In this document: positions 7,347-19,291 of the stretch, one piece after another
How the letters are laid out: each line of letters begins with the position of its first letter
Position numbering within the stretch: position 1 is the stretch's first letter
NCBI RefSeq assembly: GCF_001428245.1
Contig: NZ_LMRV01000029.1
Location: forward strand, 48,086 to 112,085
Direction of reading: 5' to 3'
DNA: 64,000 nucleotides
Origin: Paenibacillus sp. Soil522
GTDB taxonomy: Bacteria; Bacillota; Bacilli; Paenibacillales; Paenibacillaceae
Position numbers and translations under genes: made by a program
Notes under the pieces: generated by a model
Seen by the model: the letters and a program-made list of their open reading frames with translations, nothing else
Told to the model about the DNA's origin: nothing
Database searches by the model: none

Positions 7347-8429
7347 ATGGCTCTGGTCTTAACAGTTTTGTTCATTGCTGCAATTCTATTTATTGCAGTG
7401 AGCGCAATCATGAAATCGAAGGGTAATGGTCGTAACGGCTATTCAGGAGGAACGGGCAGAGGCCCTATTGGCCGGACGAATGTATTTGCGCCTTGGCCGG
7501 ATGCGGAGCTGCCGCCGGCGCTCGGCGTACCACACGGTCACCCCGCTAGACCAGCAGCAGAGCGCCTCGAGTCTGCGCTTGGCTTAGACTTTGAAAGCCG
7601 CGTAAAGGACCGGGTATTAAAGGAGTATCCGAGGATAAAGGATAAAGAATGGGATTGGACTTGGTTTGAGCTGAAGCGTTACTTTCTGATGTGCGGCATC
7701 ATGCGCGGCGTTCCCATGTACAGCAGACAGGCGGATGCGGTCTGGCATGAGATGCTTATGTTCACGAGGGAGTATGAGCAGTTCTGCTCGCGCTTCTGCG
7801 GCGAAATGATTCACCATGCGCCTCATGCGCCCGGCGCTTCGCCTCATCCGGGAGAGCGGGCCCTGTTCGATTGGGTGTATGGCGAGCTGTTCGGACAGGC
7901 GCCGGCAAGCGGCAGAATATGGGGGGCGTTCTATCGGACCCGAATGCCGGAGCAAAAGCTGGAGGAGCTTGCAGAGTGGAGCGCGGATAAGCTGCGCGAT
8001 CAATGGTTTAACGTCAAAGCATCGGCGCGACATGCCGATTTGCATGCATCGGCCAGCTATTTGATCGATCGGGCCAAATCGCAGCTTACGGCAGCCCGGA
8101 GCGGCGAATCGCCTTACGGAAGAGAACCCGGCTCTGCAAGCGGGTATGGCTACGATCCTGCGCTTGGAGCAACCGGCCTGCTTTCGGGACTGCTCATTTA
8201 CCACTCCGTATCGCATCCTAACGATTTTGCAAAGCAAATGGACCAGGAACAAAACGAGGATGAACGCAAAGCGAACGGCAGCGGTGATTCTACTTATGCC
8301 TGCAGCGGGTCCTCTGATGACGGGAGAGACCATTCAGACGGCGGCTCTGGCGGCGATTCGTCCTGCGGAAGCGGAGGCGGGGACGGCGGCGGGTCTTCTT
8401 GCGGCGGAGGCGGCTGCGGCAGCAGTTGA
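7347..8429 (+). CDS. Membrane-anchored glycine-rich protein with DUF1399-like motif and Cys/Gly tail
   Basis: Function unknown. One N-terminal membrane segment (about 3-20) is followed by a soluble domain. Around residues 75-150 it carries DWTWFELKRYFLMCG, then AVWHEMLMFTREYEQFC and MIHHAPH, which resemble the WH..ML.T..Y..FC...IHH.P core of plant and bacterial glycine-rich-domain (DUF1399) proteins. The last ~45 residues are Gly/Ser/Asp with five Cys, ending CGGGGCGSS. I prefer ATG 7347, 5 nt after GGGAGG, over ATG 7329, which would place that site inside the gene. A weak extended -10 (TGTTAATAT, 7306-7314) lies upstream. It stands alone between modB and upp. Confidence 0.6.
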   Translation: MALVLTVLFIAAILFIAVSAIMKSKGNGRNGYSGGTGRGPIGRTNVFAPWPDAELPPALGVPHGHPARPAAERLESALGLDFESRVKDRVLKEYPRIKDKEWDWTWFELKRYFLMCGIMRGVPMYSRQADAVWHEMLMFTREYEQFCSRFCGEMIHHAPHAPGASPHPGERALFDWVYGELFGQAPASGRIWGAFYRTRMPEQKLEELAEWSADKLRDQWFNVKASARHADLHASASYLIDRAKSQLTAARSGESPYGREPGSASGYGYDPALGATGLLSGLLIYHSVSHPNDFAKQMDQEQNEDERKANGSGDSTYACSGSSDDGRDHSDGGSGGDSSCGSGGGDGGGSSCGGGGCGSS

Positions 8430-8513
8430 GTATATAGGCCAGCTACTTTCATGCAAGTCCCGGTATTTGTTGAGGCTGCCTTCAAAACTCAAGATGCAAC
8501 CGATAGTTTACAA

Positions 8514-8522
8514 TGCTATAAT
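8514..8522 (+). promoter_or_regulatory. Extended -10 promoter of upp
   Basis: TGCTATAAT matches the extended -10 consensus exactly, 52 nt upstream of the upp start. The -35 region (ATGCAA at 17 nt spacing) is poor. Confidence 0.5.
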
Positions 8523-8573
8523 ATACGGGATTGTGTCTGGGCCTATAACAACAAACGGGAGGAATACCGCTCC

Positions 8574-9203
8574 ATGAGCAAATTAATCATTTGCGACCAT
8601 CCGTTAATTCAGCATAAGCTGACTTTTATTCGGAATAAAGAGACGAATACGAAAGATTTTCGGGAATTGGTTGACGAAGTCGCTACATTAATGTCATACG
8701 AACTTACGAGAGAAATACCGCTTGATACGATCAAGGTTCAAACGCCTGTCGCTGAGACGGATGCCAAGGTTGTATCCGGAAGAATGCTCGGCCTTGTGCC
8801 TATTCTGCGTGCCGGACTTGGCATGGTAGACGGCATATTGAAGCTGATTCCATCCGCAAAAGTGGGCCATATCGGCCTTGCGCGCGATCACGAGACGCTT
8901 CAGCCGAAGGAATATTATATCAATTTGCCGACGGATGCCCCAAATCGTCTGCTCATCGTCATTGATCCCATGCTTGCAACGGGCGGCTCGGCTATCGCAG
9001 CCATCACTTCACTGAAGAACCACAACTGCGACCAAATTAAATTAATGTGTCTTATAGCTGCTCCGGAGGGCGTGAAGGCGGTACAGGAAGCGCATCCCGA
9101 TGTCGATATTTATATCGCGGCCTTGGATGAGCGTCTGAACGAGAAGGGCTACATCGTCCCGGGTTTAGGAGACGCTGGAGACCGCATGTTCGGTACGAAC
9201 TAA
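8574..9203 (+). CDS. upp: Uracil phosphoribosyltransferase
   Basis: Upp salvages uracil by making UMP from uracil and PRPP in the cytosol. The PRPP loop is [14 protein letters not shown] (about 131-144) and the uracil-binding end is [12 protein letters not shown] near 192. Starting at ATG 8574 ([16 protein letters not shown]) gives the standard 209 residues; reading further upstream in frame adds unconserved sequence. GGGAGGAATACC lies before the start. In many Bacillales upp sits just upstream of the atp operon near glyA, as here, with wecB between. Confidence 0.97.
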   Translation: MSKLIICDHPLIQHKLTFIRNKETNTKDFRELVDEVATLMSYELTREIPLDTIKVQTPVAETDAKVVSGRMLGLVPILRAGLGMVDGILKLIPSAKVGHIGLARDHETLQPKEYYINLPTDAPNRLLIVIDPMLATGGSAIAAITSLKNHNCDQIKLMCLIAAPEGVKAVQEAHPDVDIYIAALDERLNEKGYIVPGLGDAGDRMFGTN

Positions 9204-9251
9204 CCTGAGCAAGCATGAAATTATAATTGGAGTAAATAGGAGTGAGAGCTT

Positions 9252-10400
9252 TTGTCTAAACTGAAGGTAATGACCATTTTCGGAACGCGTCCTGAGGCAG
9301 TCAAGATGGCACCTCTCGTGCTTGAGCTGCAGAAACGCGAAGACGAGATCGAATCGATTGTATGCGTAACGGCGCAGCATCGCCAAATGCTGGACCAGGT
9401 TCTTGATTTTTTTGAGATCCACCCGAACTATGATTTGAATGTCATGAAGGATCGTCAGACGTTAACCGAGACGACTGTACGCGTTCTGGAAGGGCTTGAT
9501 CCTGTTCTAACGCAAGCGAAGCCCGATATCGTACTCGTTCACGGCGACACGCAAACGACGTTTCTCGCGAGCTATGCGGCGTTCCTGAAGCAAATACAGG
9601 TCGGTCACGTGGAGGCGGGGCTTCGTACTTGGAACAAGCTTTCTCCGTATCCGGAGGAAATGAATCGGCAGCTTGCCGGCGTGCTCTCTGACGTGCACTT
9701 TGCACCGACGGAATGGTCGGCTAACAATTTGCGCAAAGAGAATAAATCGGATGCTGCTATTTATGTGACCGGAAACACCGCCACTGACGTATTTCAATAT
9801 ACGGTGGACGAATCGTTCTCGCATCCCGTCATAGATTGGGCGAAGGGTAAACGGATGATTCTCATGACAGCACACCGCAGGGAAGCGCTTGGCGAGCCGC
9901 ACCGGAACATTTTCCGTGCCGTAAAGCGGATCGCCGACGAGCATGAGGATGTTGTCATCGTGTACGCGGTGCATCCGAATCCAGCCGTGAGAGAGCCGGC
10001 GAATGAAATTTTGGGCGATCATCCGCGTATTCGCTTGATCGATCCGCTCGACGTATTCGAGTTCCACAATTTCTACCCGCACGCTTATATGATTATGACG
10101 GATTCCGGCGGCTTGCAGGAGGAGGCTCCGTCATTCGGCGTGCCGACGCTGGTGCTTCGCGATACGACCGAGCGTCCGGAGGGCATCGAGGCAGGAACGC
10201 TTGAGCTTGTGGGCACGGATGAGGAGCTGGTGTACAGCCGGGCGCATGCGTTGCTAACGGATTCCCAGCTGTACGGCCGTATGAGTCTAGCTGCAAATCC
10301 GTATGGCGACGGACACGCTTCCGAGCGTATTGTAGACGCGATTTTGCATCATTTTGGCAGGTTGAAGCAGCGTCCCGATTCGTTCACACAAAGTTCATAG
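9252..10400 (+). CDS. mnaA: UDP-N-acetylglucosamine 2-epimerase (non-hydrolysing)
   Basis: The enzyme interconverts UDP-GlcNAc and UDP-ManNAc, the donor for wall polymer linkage units. The fold starts with VMTIFGTRPEAVKMAPLV, then VHGDTQTTFLASYAAF, VGHVEAGLRT and LMTAHRRE, and ends with TDSGGLQEEAPSFGVPTLVLRDTTERPEGIEAGT, all diagnostic. It has 382 residues. TTG 9252 is preceded by GGAGTGAG. UDP-ManNAc is the substrate of the TagA/WecG-type transferase encoded at 54.4 kb, so this gene probably feeds the wall-polymer route that anchors the S-layer. Confidence 0.95.
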   Translation: MSKLKVMTIFGTRPEAVKMAPLVLELQKREDEIESIVCVTAQHRQMLDQVLDFFEIHPNYDLNVMKDRQTLTETTVRVLEGLDPVLTQAKPDIVLVHGDTQTTFLASYAAFLKQIQVGHVEAGLRTWNKLSPYPEEMNRQLAGVLSDVHFAPTEWSANNLRKENKSDAAIYVTGNTATDVFQYTVDESFSHPVIDWAKGKRMILMTAHRREALGEPHRNIFRAVKRIADEHEDVVIVYAVHPNPAVREPANEILGDHPRIRLIDPLDVFEFHNFYPHAYMIMTDSGGLQEEAPSFGVPTLVLRDTTERPEGIEAGTLELVGTDEELVYSRAHALLTDSQLYGRMSLAANPYGDGHASERIVDAILHHFGRLKQRPDSFTQSS

Positions 10401-10439
10401 TTTTAAAATGATGAAATGCTAGCCGCCCAATATACAGCA

Positions 10440-10454
10440 TACAGTAGTACTGTA
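10440..10454. promoter_or_regulatory. Perfect palindrome TACAGTA-G-TACTGTA
   Basis: A 15-nt perfect dyad between the epimerase gene and the atp promoter. It looks like a protein-binding operator or a small hairpin, but it has no T run and does not match a regulator site I know. Confidence 0.4.
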
Positions 10455-10531
10455 CGGTTTTGGACGCTAAGAATCCTTTATTTACAGGGTTTTTCGAGCT
10501 TTCGTTCACTAAATGTTTGAATTTAAATCAA

Positions 10532-10561
10532 TTGACAAAACTTGAAGCGCTTCGATAAAAT
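10532..10561 (+). promoter_or_regulatory. atp operon promoter with internal palindrome
   Basis: TTGACA (10532-10537), an 18-nt spacer and TAAAAT (10556-10561). The spacer contains the perfect palindrome GAAGCGCTTC (10544-10553). Its AAGCGCTT core equals the centre of CcpA cre sites, but the outer bases do not fit, so carbon control is only a possibility. Confidence 0.65.
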
Positions 10562-10587
10562 AAATGAGAGTTTTGGAGTGATTCCCT

Positions 10588-10860
10588 ATGGATCGATCCA
10601 ATAAACAACCATCCGAGGAAAATCGGAAACCAAGTGAAAGTAGCTTTGGAGATGATCCTTGGCGAGCTATGGGATTGGTCGGCGCCGTTGGAGTCGATCT
10701 AGCCGTATGTCTGGGAGCAGGCTACTGGCTTGGCAATAAAGCTGATAAAGTAAGCGGTACCGAATACTACTCCATCATCGGATTAGTGGCGGGACTTGCG
10801 GTCGGCGTTATTACGATTTATTTCCTGATTCGGACATTTGTGGGGGGCAAAACGAAATAA
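10588..10860 (+). CDS. atpZ: AtpZ/AtpI family accessory protein
   Basis: A 90-residue membrane protein with a charged N-terminus (about 1-30) and two membrane segments (GLVGAVGVDLAVCLGAGYWLG and GLVAGLAVGVITIYFLI). This is the AtpZ-type protein that precedes AtpI in Bacillales atp operons and is thought to assist c-ring assembly or Mg/Ca handling with AtpI. Its stop overlaps the atpI start (TAATG). The start follows TTTGGAGTGATT. Confidence 0.85.
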   Translation: MDRSNKQPSEENRKPSESSFGDDPWRAMGLVGAVGVDLAVCLGAGYWLGNKADKVSGTEYYSIIGLVAGLAVGVITIYFLIRTFVGGKTK

Positions 10861-11270
10861 TGGACGATTTGTCGGCCCACGTAAAAGCCGTAACAAGATT
10901 AACCTTCTTTTTTTTGTCCGTGTGCTGTTTGGCCTGGGTTTTTCTTCCTGCTTATGAAAGCTGGTGGGGCGGGCTCATGATTGGCGGTGCTGCCAGTCTG
11001 CTGAATGCCCGTCATTTAGCATGGAAGGTTACGCGGATTGGGGCGAATGCCGCTGCTCAAACAAACCGAAGAGCGAATCTCGGATTTTTTACACGGGCAT
11101 GTATTGCGCTTCTTGCAGTAGTCATTGCGATAAAAACTTACACGTTTCAACTTCCTGCGACTGTGGCTGGATTATTTGTTGCGCAATTGGCAACACTCAT
11201 ACTGGGTTTTTTGTCCAAGCGGAAGTTGATGGCGACCAATTCTACCGACGAAAGGGGTGAAAACAACTAA
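10860..11270 (+). CDS. atpI: ATP synthase assembly protein AtpI
   Basis: A 136-residue protein with four predicted membrane segments, matching the ATP synthase I family that helps assemble the c-ring. Motifs are LTFFFLSVCCLAWVFLP, WWGGLMIGGAASLLNARHLAWK and a positively charged C-terminus. TAATG overlaps at both ends couple it to atpZ and atpB. Confidence 0.85.
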   Translation: MDDLSAHVKAVTRLTFFFLSVCCLAWVFLPAYESWWGGLMIGGAASLLNARHLAWKVTRIGANAAAQTNRRANLGFFTRACIALLAVVIAIKTYTFQLPATVAGLFVAQLATLILGFLSKRKLMATNSTDERGENN

Positions 11271-12031
11271 TGGATCATATTTTTCCAACGGTTCATTTAG
11301 CTGGCATTAAGTTTGATTTGGCTGCCATCTATATGATCATCATCACTAGCGTTATCGTATTCGTATTGGCGCGGTTAGCCGTAAGAAACTTATCCGTCAC
11401 CAACCCTACGAAGATGCAAAACTTCATGGAGTGGGTCATCGAATTCGTTATCGGCATTATCGGCACCTCGATGGATCTTAAAAAAGGCCGTCCATACCTG
11501 ATTTTGGGAATCACCTTGATTATGTACATTTTTGTAGGCGATATGCTCGGCTTGCCGTTCGGTATCATTACGGAAGTACATCATGGCGCAACCGTTTTCG
11601 GCATGGAGCTTGATTTGAAAGGTGCAGAGGAAGGCCACGTGGCATGGTGGAAGTCGCCGACTGCGGATGTAGCGGTCACGGGTGCACTGACGGTAATCGT
11701 TATCCTGCTGACACATATTGAGGGTCTTCGACTTAATAGGAAACACTACTTAAAGCATTACATCGAACCGCACTGGGGATTTTTGCCGCTCGCTCTAATT
11801 AAGGAAGTGTCGAAACCGTTGTCGCTTGCACTGCGTCTTTACGGTAACATTTTCGCGGGCGAAGTGATGATTTCCGTCATCTTGGGCATGGGCGTCTTTG
11901 GACTTCCTGCGCTCGTTGTATGGCAAGGCTTCAGTATGTTTATTGGGGCTATCCAGGCATTCGTATTCTGTATGCTGACGATGGTATACATGTCGCAATC
12001 GATTGTGCATGAAGAGCATGGAGAGCATTAA
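11270..12031 (+). CDS. atpB: ATP synthase subunit a
   Basis: Subunit a forms the proton half-channels of the membrane F0 sector. The essential arginine is in LALRLYGNIFAGEVM near 185-200, preceded by EVSKPLSLALRLYGN, the most conserved part of the family. Five or six membrane segments are visible in 253 residues. The first codon overlaps the atpI stop. Confidence 0.97.
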   Translation: MDHIFPTVHLAGIKFDLAAIYMIIITSVIVFVLARLAVRNLSVTNPTKMQNFMEWVIEFVIGIIGTSMDLKKGRPYLILGITLIMYIFVGDMLGLPFGIITEVHHGATVFGMELDLKGAEEGHVAWWKSPTADVAVTGALTVIVILLTHIEGLRLNRKHYLKHYIEPHWGFLPLALIKEVSKPLSLALRLYGNIFAGEVMISVILGMGVFGLPALVVWQGFSMFIGAIQAFVFCMLTMVYMSQSIVHEEHGEH

Positions 12032-12061
12032 TAGGGCTTCAAACCAGAGGATAACGACTAA

Positions 12062-12349
<288 letters not shown>

Positions 12350-12367
12350 TATTAAGCAATCACACAT

Positions 12368-12406
12368 GGCGGGGAGAGTGGGTTTACCTCCGCGCCTTCC
12401 TTTTTG
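12368..12406 (+). terminator. Terminator-like hairpin between atpE and atpF
   Basis: GGCG-G-GGAG pairs with CTCC-G-CGCC around one G.G mismatch and is followed by TTCCTTTTTG. As it lies inside the operon it is probably a partial terminator or an RNA-stability element that raises atpE product relative to downstream subunits. Confidence 0.55.
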
Positions 12407-12487
12407 TTCAGTCCTCCGGGCTGGCAAGTTATACGCACCATGAGTTTGGTTTAAATCGTGTTAAGCTATGGAAAGGAGTGACGTTTT

Positions 12488-12970
12488 TTGGAAATCGTAT
12501 GGTCGACGTTTATCATCCAGCTGGTTGCGTTTCTGATTCTTCTGTTCTTGCTTAAGCGCTACGCGTTCGGACCTTTGCTGAGCATTATGGAACAACGCAA
12601 GCAATTCGTTGCGGACCAGATCAATAATGCGGAAGCAAGCCGTCAGCAAGCTGAGCAGCAGTTGGAGCAACAGAAACAAGCACTTCAGGAAGCTCGTAAA
12701 GAAGCTTATGACATCATCGAGCAAGCGAAGGCTACCAGCTCGAAACAAGCAGAAGATATTATTCAGGTTGCAAAATCCGAGTCGAGTCGTCTGAAGGACG
12801 AAGCGGTTAAAGATATCGAGAGCGAGAAAAACAAAGCGGTTGCTGCTCTTCGCGAAGAGGTTGGCGGCATCTCTGTTAAAATTGCTTCGAAAATTATCGA
12901 GCAGCAAGTTGATGAGAAGTCCCAGGAGAAGCTGGTTGACCAATACCTGAAAGAGGTAGGAAGCAAATGA
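12488..12970 (+). CDS. atpF: ATP synthase subunit b
   Basis: The b subunit is the peripheral stalk joining F0 to the F1 sector. An N-terminal membrane helix (about 3-22) is followed by a long charged coiled coil (about 30-140, many Ala/Gln/Glu/Lys). The start is TTG 12488 behind GGAAAGGAGTG. It has 160 residues. The stop overlaps the atpH start by ATGA. Confidence 0.95.
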   Translation: MEIVWSTFIIQLVAFLILLFLLKRYAFGPLLSIMEQRKQFVADQINNAEASRQQAEQQLEQQKQALQEARKEAYDIIEQAKATSSKQAEDIIQVAKSESSRLKDEAVKDIESEKNKAVAALREEVGGISVKIASKIIEQQVDEKSQEKLVDQYLKEVGSK

Positions 12971-13506
12971 GCCGGGATACCGTGGTAGCGAAGCGCTACG
13001 CTAAAGCACTGTTTGAGCTTGCGCAGGAGCAAAGCATCGTTTCACAAGTGGGTGAGCAGCTGAAGCTTGTCGTTGATACTTTGGGGAAAGAACCGGAAGC
13101 TTCTAAATTTCTGGATCTTCCAAGTATCGATCCGGCGAAAAAGATTGCCGTGTTCAAAGGATCGTTCGGCGATCAGATATCCGCGCTGCTGCTTCACACG
13201 CTTGAACTTCTTATTATCCGCGGACGCCAAGATCTCATTGCCGATGTATACAAGGCGTATACCAAAGTTGCCGGAGAATCGCTCGGTCAAGCTCAAGCAA
13301 CGGTATATACAGCCAAGTCATTAACGGGTGCAGAGTTGTCTGAAGTGGAAATCATCTTCGGCAAGTTGAGCGGCAAGAAGATCGTTGCTGAGCAAATTGT
13401 TGATTCATCTTTACTCGGCGGCGTGCAAGTACGCATCGGCGACCGCCTTTATGACGGCAGCTTGTCCGGCAAGCTGGAGCGTTTACAAAAATCGTTTAAA
13501 ATCTAA
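12967..13506 (+). CDS. atpH: ATP synthase subunit delta
   Basis: Delta (OSCP) caps the F1 head and binds the b stalk. N-terminal AKRYAKALFELAQEQ and C-terminal GGVQVRIGDRLYDGSLSGKLERLQ are the two family signatures. Its 179 residues are normal. It is coupled to atpF by a 4-nt overlap. Confidence 0.95.
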   Translation: MSRDTVVAKRYAKALFELAQEQSIVSQVGEQLKLVVDTLGKEPEASKFLDLPSIDPAKKIAVFKGSFGDQISALLLHTLELLIIRGRQDLIADVYKAYTKVAGESLGQAQATVYTAKSLTGAELSEVEIIFGKLSGKKIVAEQIVDSSLLGGVQVRIGDRLYDGSLSGKLERLQKSFKI

Positions 13507-13516
13507 TGCATTGTAG

Positions 13517-15046
<1,530 letters not shown>

Positions 15047-15286
15047 AAATAAAAAGCCAAAGCCCGAGTATTCCAATCCGGGCTTGAGCTCCTTACTCCT
15101 ACCAACACCAGGCGTGAAGAGCTCTGTGCATAACTTGCATTGAAGTGTGGACGGAGAGCGGGACTGTTGCCGGAGAGTTTACGTGCAACTTCAACAGCGG
15201 CCGCAGGCAATAGTCCTGCTCGCAGTCCATGCCTTCAATAAGCAGTTATAAGCAAGCTCCAACGCAACAAAGGCGGGTGAAACCAA
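15047..15286 (+). other. Long structured spacer between atpA and atpG
   Basis: 240 nt with no supported ORF. It contains AAGCCCG/CGGGCTT arms (about 15060-15086) without a T run, the GAGCTC pair at 15087-15092 and 15119-15124, and GCAGG/CCTGC near 15206-15222. Elsewhere in the operon gaps are 0-140 nt. It may be an RNA processing or stability region or hold a small RNA. Confidence 0.55.
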
Positions 15287-16147
15287 ATGGCAAAAGGTAT
15301 GCGCGATATTAAACGCGAGATCAAGAGTAAACAAAATACAAAGCAGATCACAAAAGCGATGGAGATGGTTGCCGCTTCCCGCTTGAGAAAAGCGCAGGAA
15401 GCTGCTCAAGCATCGCGTCCATACGCTGAGAAGCTGAAGGAAGTTGTAGCAAGCATCGCAGCCGGCACAAAGGGTGTGAAGCATCCGATGCTAGAATCGC
15501 GTCCGGTAAAGAAGACGGGTTATCTCGTTATTACTTCCGACCGCGGTCTTGCAGGCGGCTACAACGCGAACATTCTTCGTAAAGTAACGCAAACGATTCG
15601 TGAAAAGCATCAGTCAAATGATGATTACGTGCTGTTCGTTATCGGACGTAAGGGCCGGGATTACTTCCGCCGCCGTAACATGCCAATCGTTGAGGAAGTG
15701 ACTGGCTTGCCGGATTCGCCGACATTCGCCGACATTAAATCGGTTGCTTATTCTGCGGTTAAGAAGTTCTCTGAAGGCGCTTATGATGAGCTTTACTTGT
15801 ACTACAACGAATTCGTTAATGCGATTACTCAAGTTCCGACAGCATTACGTTTATTGCCGCTTGAAGAAGTGGGCGGAAACGCATCTGTCACATCGTACGA
15901 ATACGAGCCATCACCGGAGGGCGTGCTTGAAGTGCTGCTGCCTAAATATGCGGAAACGCTCATTTACAGCGCGGTTCTAGACGGCAAAGCAAGTGAGTTC
16001 GGGGCACGTATGACTGCCATGGGAAGCGCAACGAAAAATGCGACGAAGATCATCAACCAATTAACGCTCACATACAATAGAGCGCGTCAAGCGGCGATTA
16101 CGCAAGAAATATCCGAAATCGTTGCGGGGGCAAACGCCCAATCGTAA
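15287..16147 (+). CDS. atpG: ATP synthase subunit gamma
   Basis: Gamma is the rotating central shaft of F1. The N-terminal helix [33 protein letters not shown], the block [15 protein letters not shown] and the C-terminal [15 protein letters not shown]...[20 protein letters not shown] are diagnostic. It has 286 residues. AAAGGCGGGTGA precedes ATG 15287. Confidence 0.97.
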   Translation: MAKGMRDIKREIKSKQNTKQITKAMEMVAASRLRKAQEAAQASRPYAEKLKEVVASIAAGTKGVKHPMLESRPVKKTGYLVITSDRGLAGGYNANILRKVTQTIREKHQSNDDYVLFVIGRKGRDYFRRRNMPIVEEVTGLPDSPTFADIKSVAYSAVKKFSEGAYDELYLYYNEFVNAITQVPTALRLLPLEEVGGNASVTSYEYEPSPEGVLEVLLPKYAETLIYSAVLDGKASEFGARMTAMGSATKNATKIINQLTLTYNRARQAAITQEISEIVAGANAQS

Positions 16148-16185
16148 CCTATAGCTGCAAGAGCCGGGCGCTTGTCATAAGCTGA

Positions 16186-17628
<1,443 letters not shown>

Positions 17629-17652
17629 TAGCGAAAGGCGGGAGGAATCCAC

Positions 17653-18054
17653 ATGAGTTCGTTTTTGGTAGAGATCGTAACACCGGAGCGTAAGGTGTAC
17701 ACAGAGACAGCAAACATGGTTAGCGTAAAAGGTATTGATGGTGAGCTTGGTATTTTGCCAAATCACATTCCGCTCGTAACGCCGCTTCGTATCGCTCCTG
17801 TCGTCATCAAACGCGATAATAAGGCTGATGTTGTAGCGGTTAATGGAGGCTTTATCGAGGTACGCAAGGATAAGATCGTTATTCTTGCCGAGAGCGCTGA
17901 GCTTGCGACTGATATTAACATCGAGCGTGCAGAAGCCGCCAAACAGCGTGCTGAACAGCGTCTTGCTGCTAATAAGCAGGATCAGATCGATTTCCGTCGT
18001 GCGGAGCTTGCATTGCAGCGTGCGATGAATCGTCTGAACGTCAAACAAAAATAA
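17653..18054 (+). CDS. atpC: ATP synthase subunit epsilon
   Basis: Epsilon regulates ATP hydrolysis by F1 and is part of the rotor. The N-terminal beta-sandwich (about 1-85, EIVTPERKVYTETANMVSVKGIDGELGILPNHIPLVTPL) is followed by two C-terminal helices rich in Ala, Glu and Arg. It has 133 residues. It ends the operon and is followed by a terminator. Confidence 0.96.
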   Translation: MSSFLVEIVTPERKVYTETANMVSVKGIDGELGILPNHIPLVTPLRIAPVVIKRDNKADVVAVNGGFIEVRKDKIVILAESAELATDINIERAEAAKQRAEQRLAANKQDQIDFRRAELALQRAMNRLNVKQK

Positions 18055-18065
18055 GCATCAACTGA

Positions 18066-18104
18066 GCACCGCTCATGCCTCAAGTGGCATAGGCGGTGTT
18101 TTTG
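18066..18104 (+). terminator. Intrinsic terminator of the atp operon
   Basis: GCACCGC.CATGCC, loop, GGCAT.GGCGGTG followed by TTTTTG, 12 nt after the atpC stop. Confidence 0.88.
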
Positions 18105-18107
18105 TTA

Positions 18108-18205
18108 AAATATAAGAATTTATAAGTTTCACATTTATAAATAAGCTTATATTTCACCGCGAAACGAGCTGTTGCCGCCAAAGGACGGCGACAGCCGTTT
18201 ACGCT
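18108..18205 (+). repeat. Double-hairpin intergenic repeat, copy 2
   Basis: 98 bp, nearly identical to copies at 1895-1993 and 35700-35798 (inverted). Stem 1 is AAATATAAG/CTTATATTT; stem 2 is CTGTTGCCGCC with GGCGACAG plus flanking GCGAAACG/CGTTTACGC. It sits between two terminators in the atp-nuo gap. Confidence 0.88.
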
Positions 18206-18208
18206 ATA

Positions 18209-18250
18209 AGCCGCAGGAAACCTTGTTAAAGGGGCCTGCGGCTCTTTTTT
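18209..18250 (+). terminator. Second intrinsic terminator between atp and nuo
   Basis: AGCCGCAGG and CCTGCGGCT are a perfect 9-bp stem with a 17-nt loop, followed by CTTTTTT. With the first terminator and the repeat it separates atp from nuo transcription. Confidence 0.88.
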
Positions 18251-18324
18251 GTACATAATTATGACTTGGAAGAGTTATCCTAAGATTTATTAGACAAGGA
18301 TCCGTCACCGGCCTAACTCCATCA

Positions 18325-18353
18325 TAGACGAGTGTGGAAGCATTTGTTATAAT
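18325..18353 (+). promoter_or_regulatory. nuo operon promoter
   Basis: TAGACG (18325-18330), a 17-nt spacer and TATAAT (18348-18353) with an extended TGT directly before. It is 64 nt upstream of nuoA. Confidence 0.65.
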
Positions 18354-18416
18354 TGTGAGGAAAAAATTGACCAAGCGGCAACGGTCCGTACCTATTCAAT
18401 TGACGGAGGCGATCGT

Positions 18417-18788
18417 GTGGAAAACTACGCCAATAACTATGTCGTCGTGGCTATTTTTATCGTGTTAGGCATTTTGCTTCCAGTCGTTGCATTGACTGTA
18501 GGGAGGCTGCTTAGACCAAACAAGCCGACTGAGCTCAAGCAAACCACTTATGAAAGCGGCAATGAGCCGGTTGGTGAAGGACAGGTCCGTTTTAACATTC
18601 GCTATTACTTGTTTGCATTAATGTTTGTCATCTTTGATGTGGAAACCGTTTTCTTATATCCGTGGGCCGTCGCATACAATAAGCTCGGCTTATTTGTGCT
18701 AGTCGAAATGCTGATTTTTGCGGGAATGCTGTTTATTGGTCTTCTATATGCCTGGAAGAAGAAGGTGCTGAAATGGAATTCAGTCTAG
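18417..18788 (+). CDS. nuoA: NADH-quinone oxidoreductase subunit A
   Basis: NuoA is a small membrane subunit near the quinone site of complex I. Three membrane helices and the loop [40 protein letters not shown], the family signature, are clear in 123 residues. GTG 18417 follows GGAGGCGATC. The end overlaps nuoB by 16 nt. Confidence 0.96.
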   Translation: MENYANNYVVVAIFIVLGILLPVVALTVGRLLRPNKPTELKQTTYESGNEPVGEGQVRFNIRYYLFALMFVIFDVETVFLYPWAVAYNKLGLFVLVEMLIFAGMLFIGLLYAWKKKVLKWNSV

Positions 18789-19291
18789 AGTCAATTTCGA
18801 TCGAGGAGCGCAAAGAGCTGGAGCGCAACGTATTTATGGGAACCTTGGAGCAATTAAAGGCTTGGGCAAGGAGCAACTCGTTATGGCCGCTGACGTTCGG
18901 GCTCGCCTGCTGCGCAATTGAAATGATGGGGACGGGAGCGTCCCATTATGATTTGGACCGCTTCGGCGTCATGTTCCGTACCTCGCCGCGTCAGTCGGAC
19001 GTTATGATCGTTGCGGGAACGGTCACGAAAAAGATGGGACCGCTCCTAAGGAGGCTGTATGATCAAATGCCGGAGCCGAAGTGGGTTATCGCAATGGGCT
19101 CATGCGCAACGGCTGGCGGGCCGTACATTAAGTCTTACGCGGTCATAAAAGGCGTCGATCAAATCGTGCCTGTCGATGTATACATTCCCGGCTGCCCGCC
19201 TAACCCGGCAGCGCTTATCTATGGCATTAATAAGCTGCAGGAGAAGATCCGTTACGAGGCGAAAACCGGAAAGCGGGTGACCGGCCGATGA
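18773..19291 (+). CDS. nuoB: NADH-quinone oxidoreductase subunit B (cluster N2)
   Basis: NuoB carries the terminal [4Fe-4S] cluster N2 that reduces quinone. The four ligands are visible: C46 and C47 in [11 protein letters not shown]111 in MGSCATAGG and C141 in PGCPPNP. It has 172 residues. It overlaps nuoA at its start and nuoC by ATGA at its end. Confidence 0.97.
   Translation: MEFSLESISIEERKELERNVFMGTLEQLKAWARSNSLWPLTFGLACCAIEMMGTGASHYDLDRFGVMFRTSPRQSDVMIVAGTVTKKMGPLLRRLYDQMPEPKWVIAMGSCATAGGPYIKSYAVIKGVDQIVPVDVYIPGCPPNPAALIYGINKLQEKIRYEAKTGKRVTGR

Noticed and set aside
10544..10553. Definite CcpA cre site in the atp promoter
   Set aside because: Only the AAGCGCTT centre fits; outer consensus positions are wrong on both sides.
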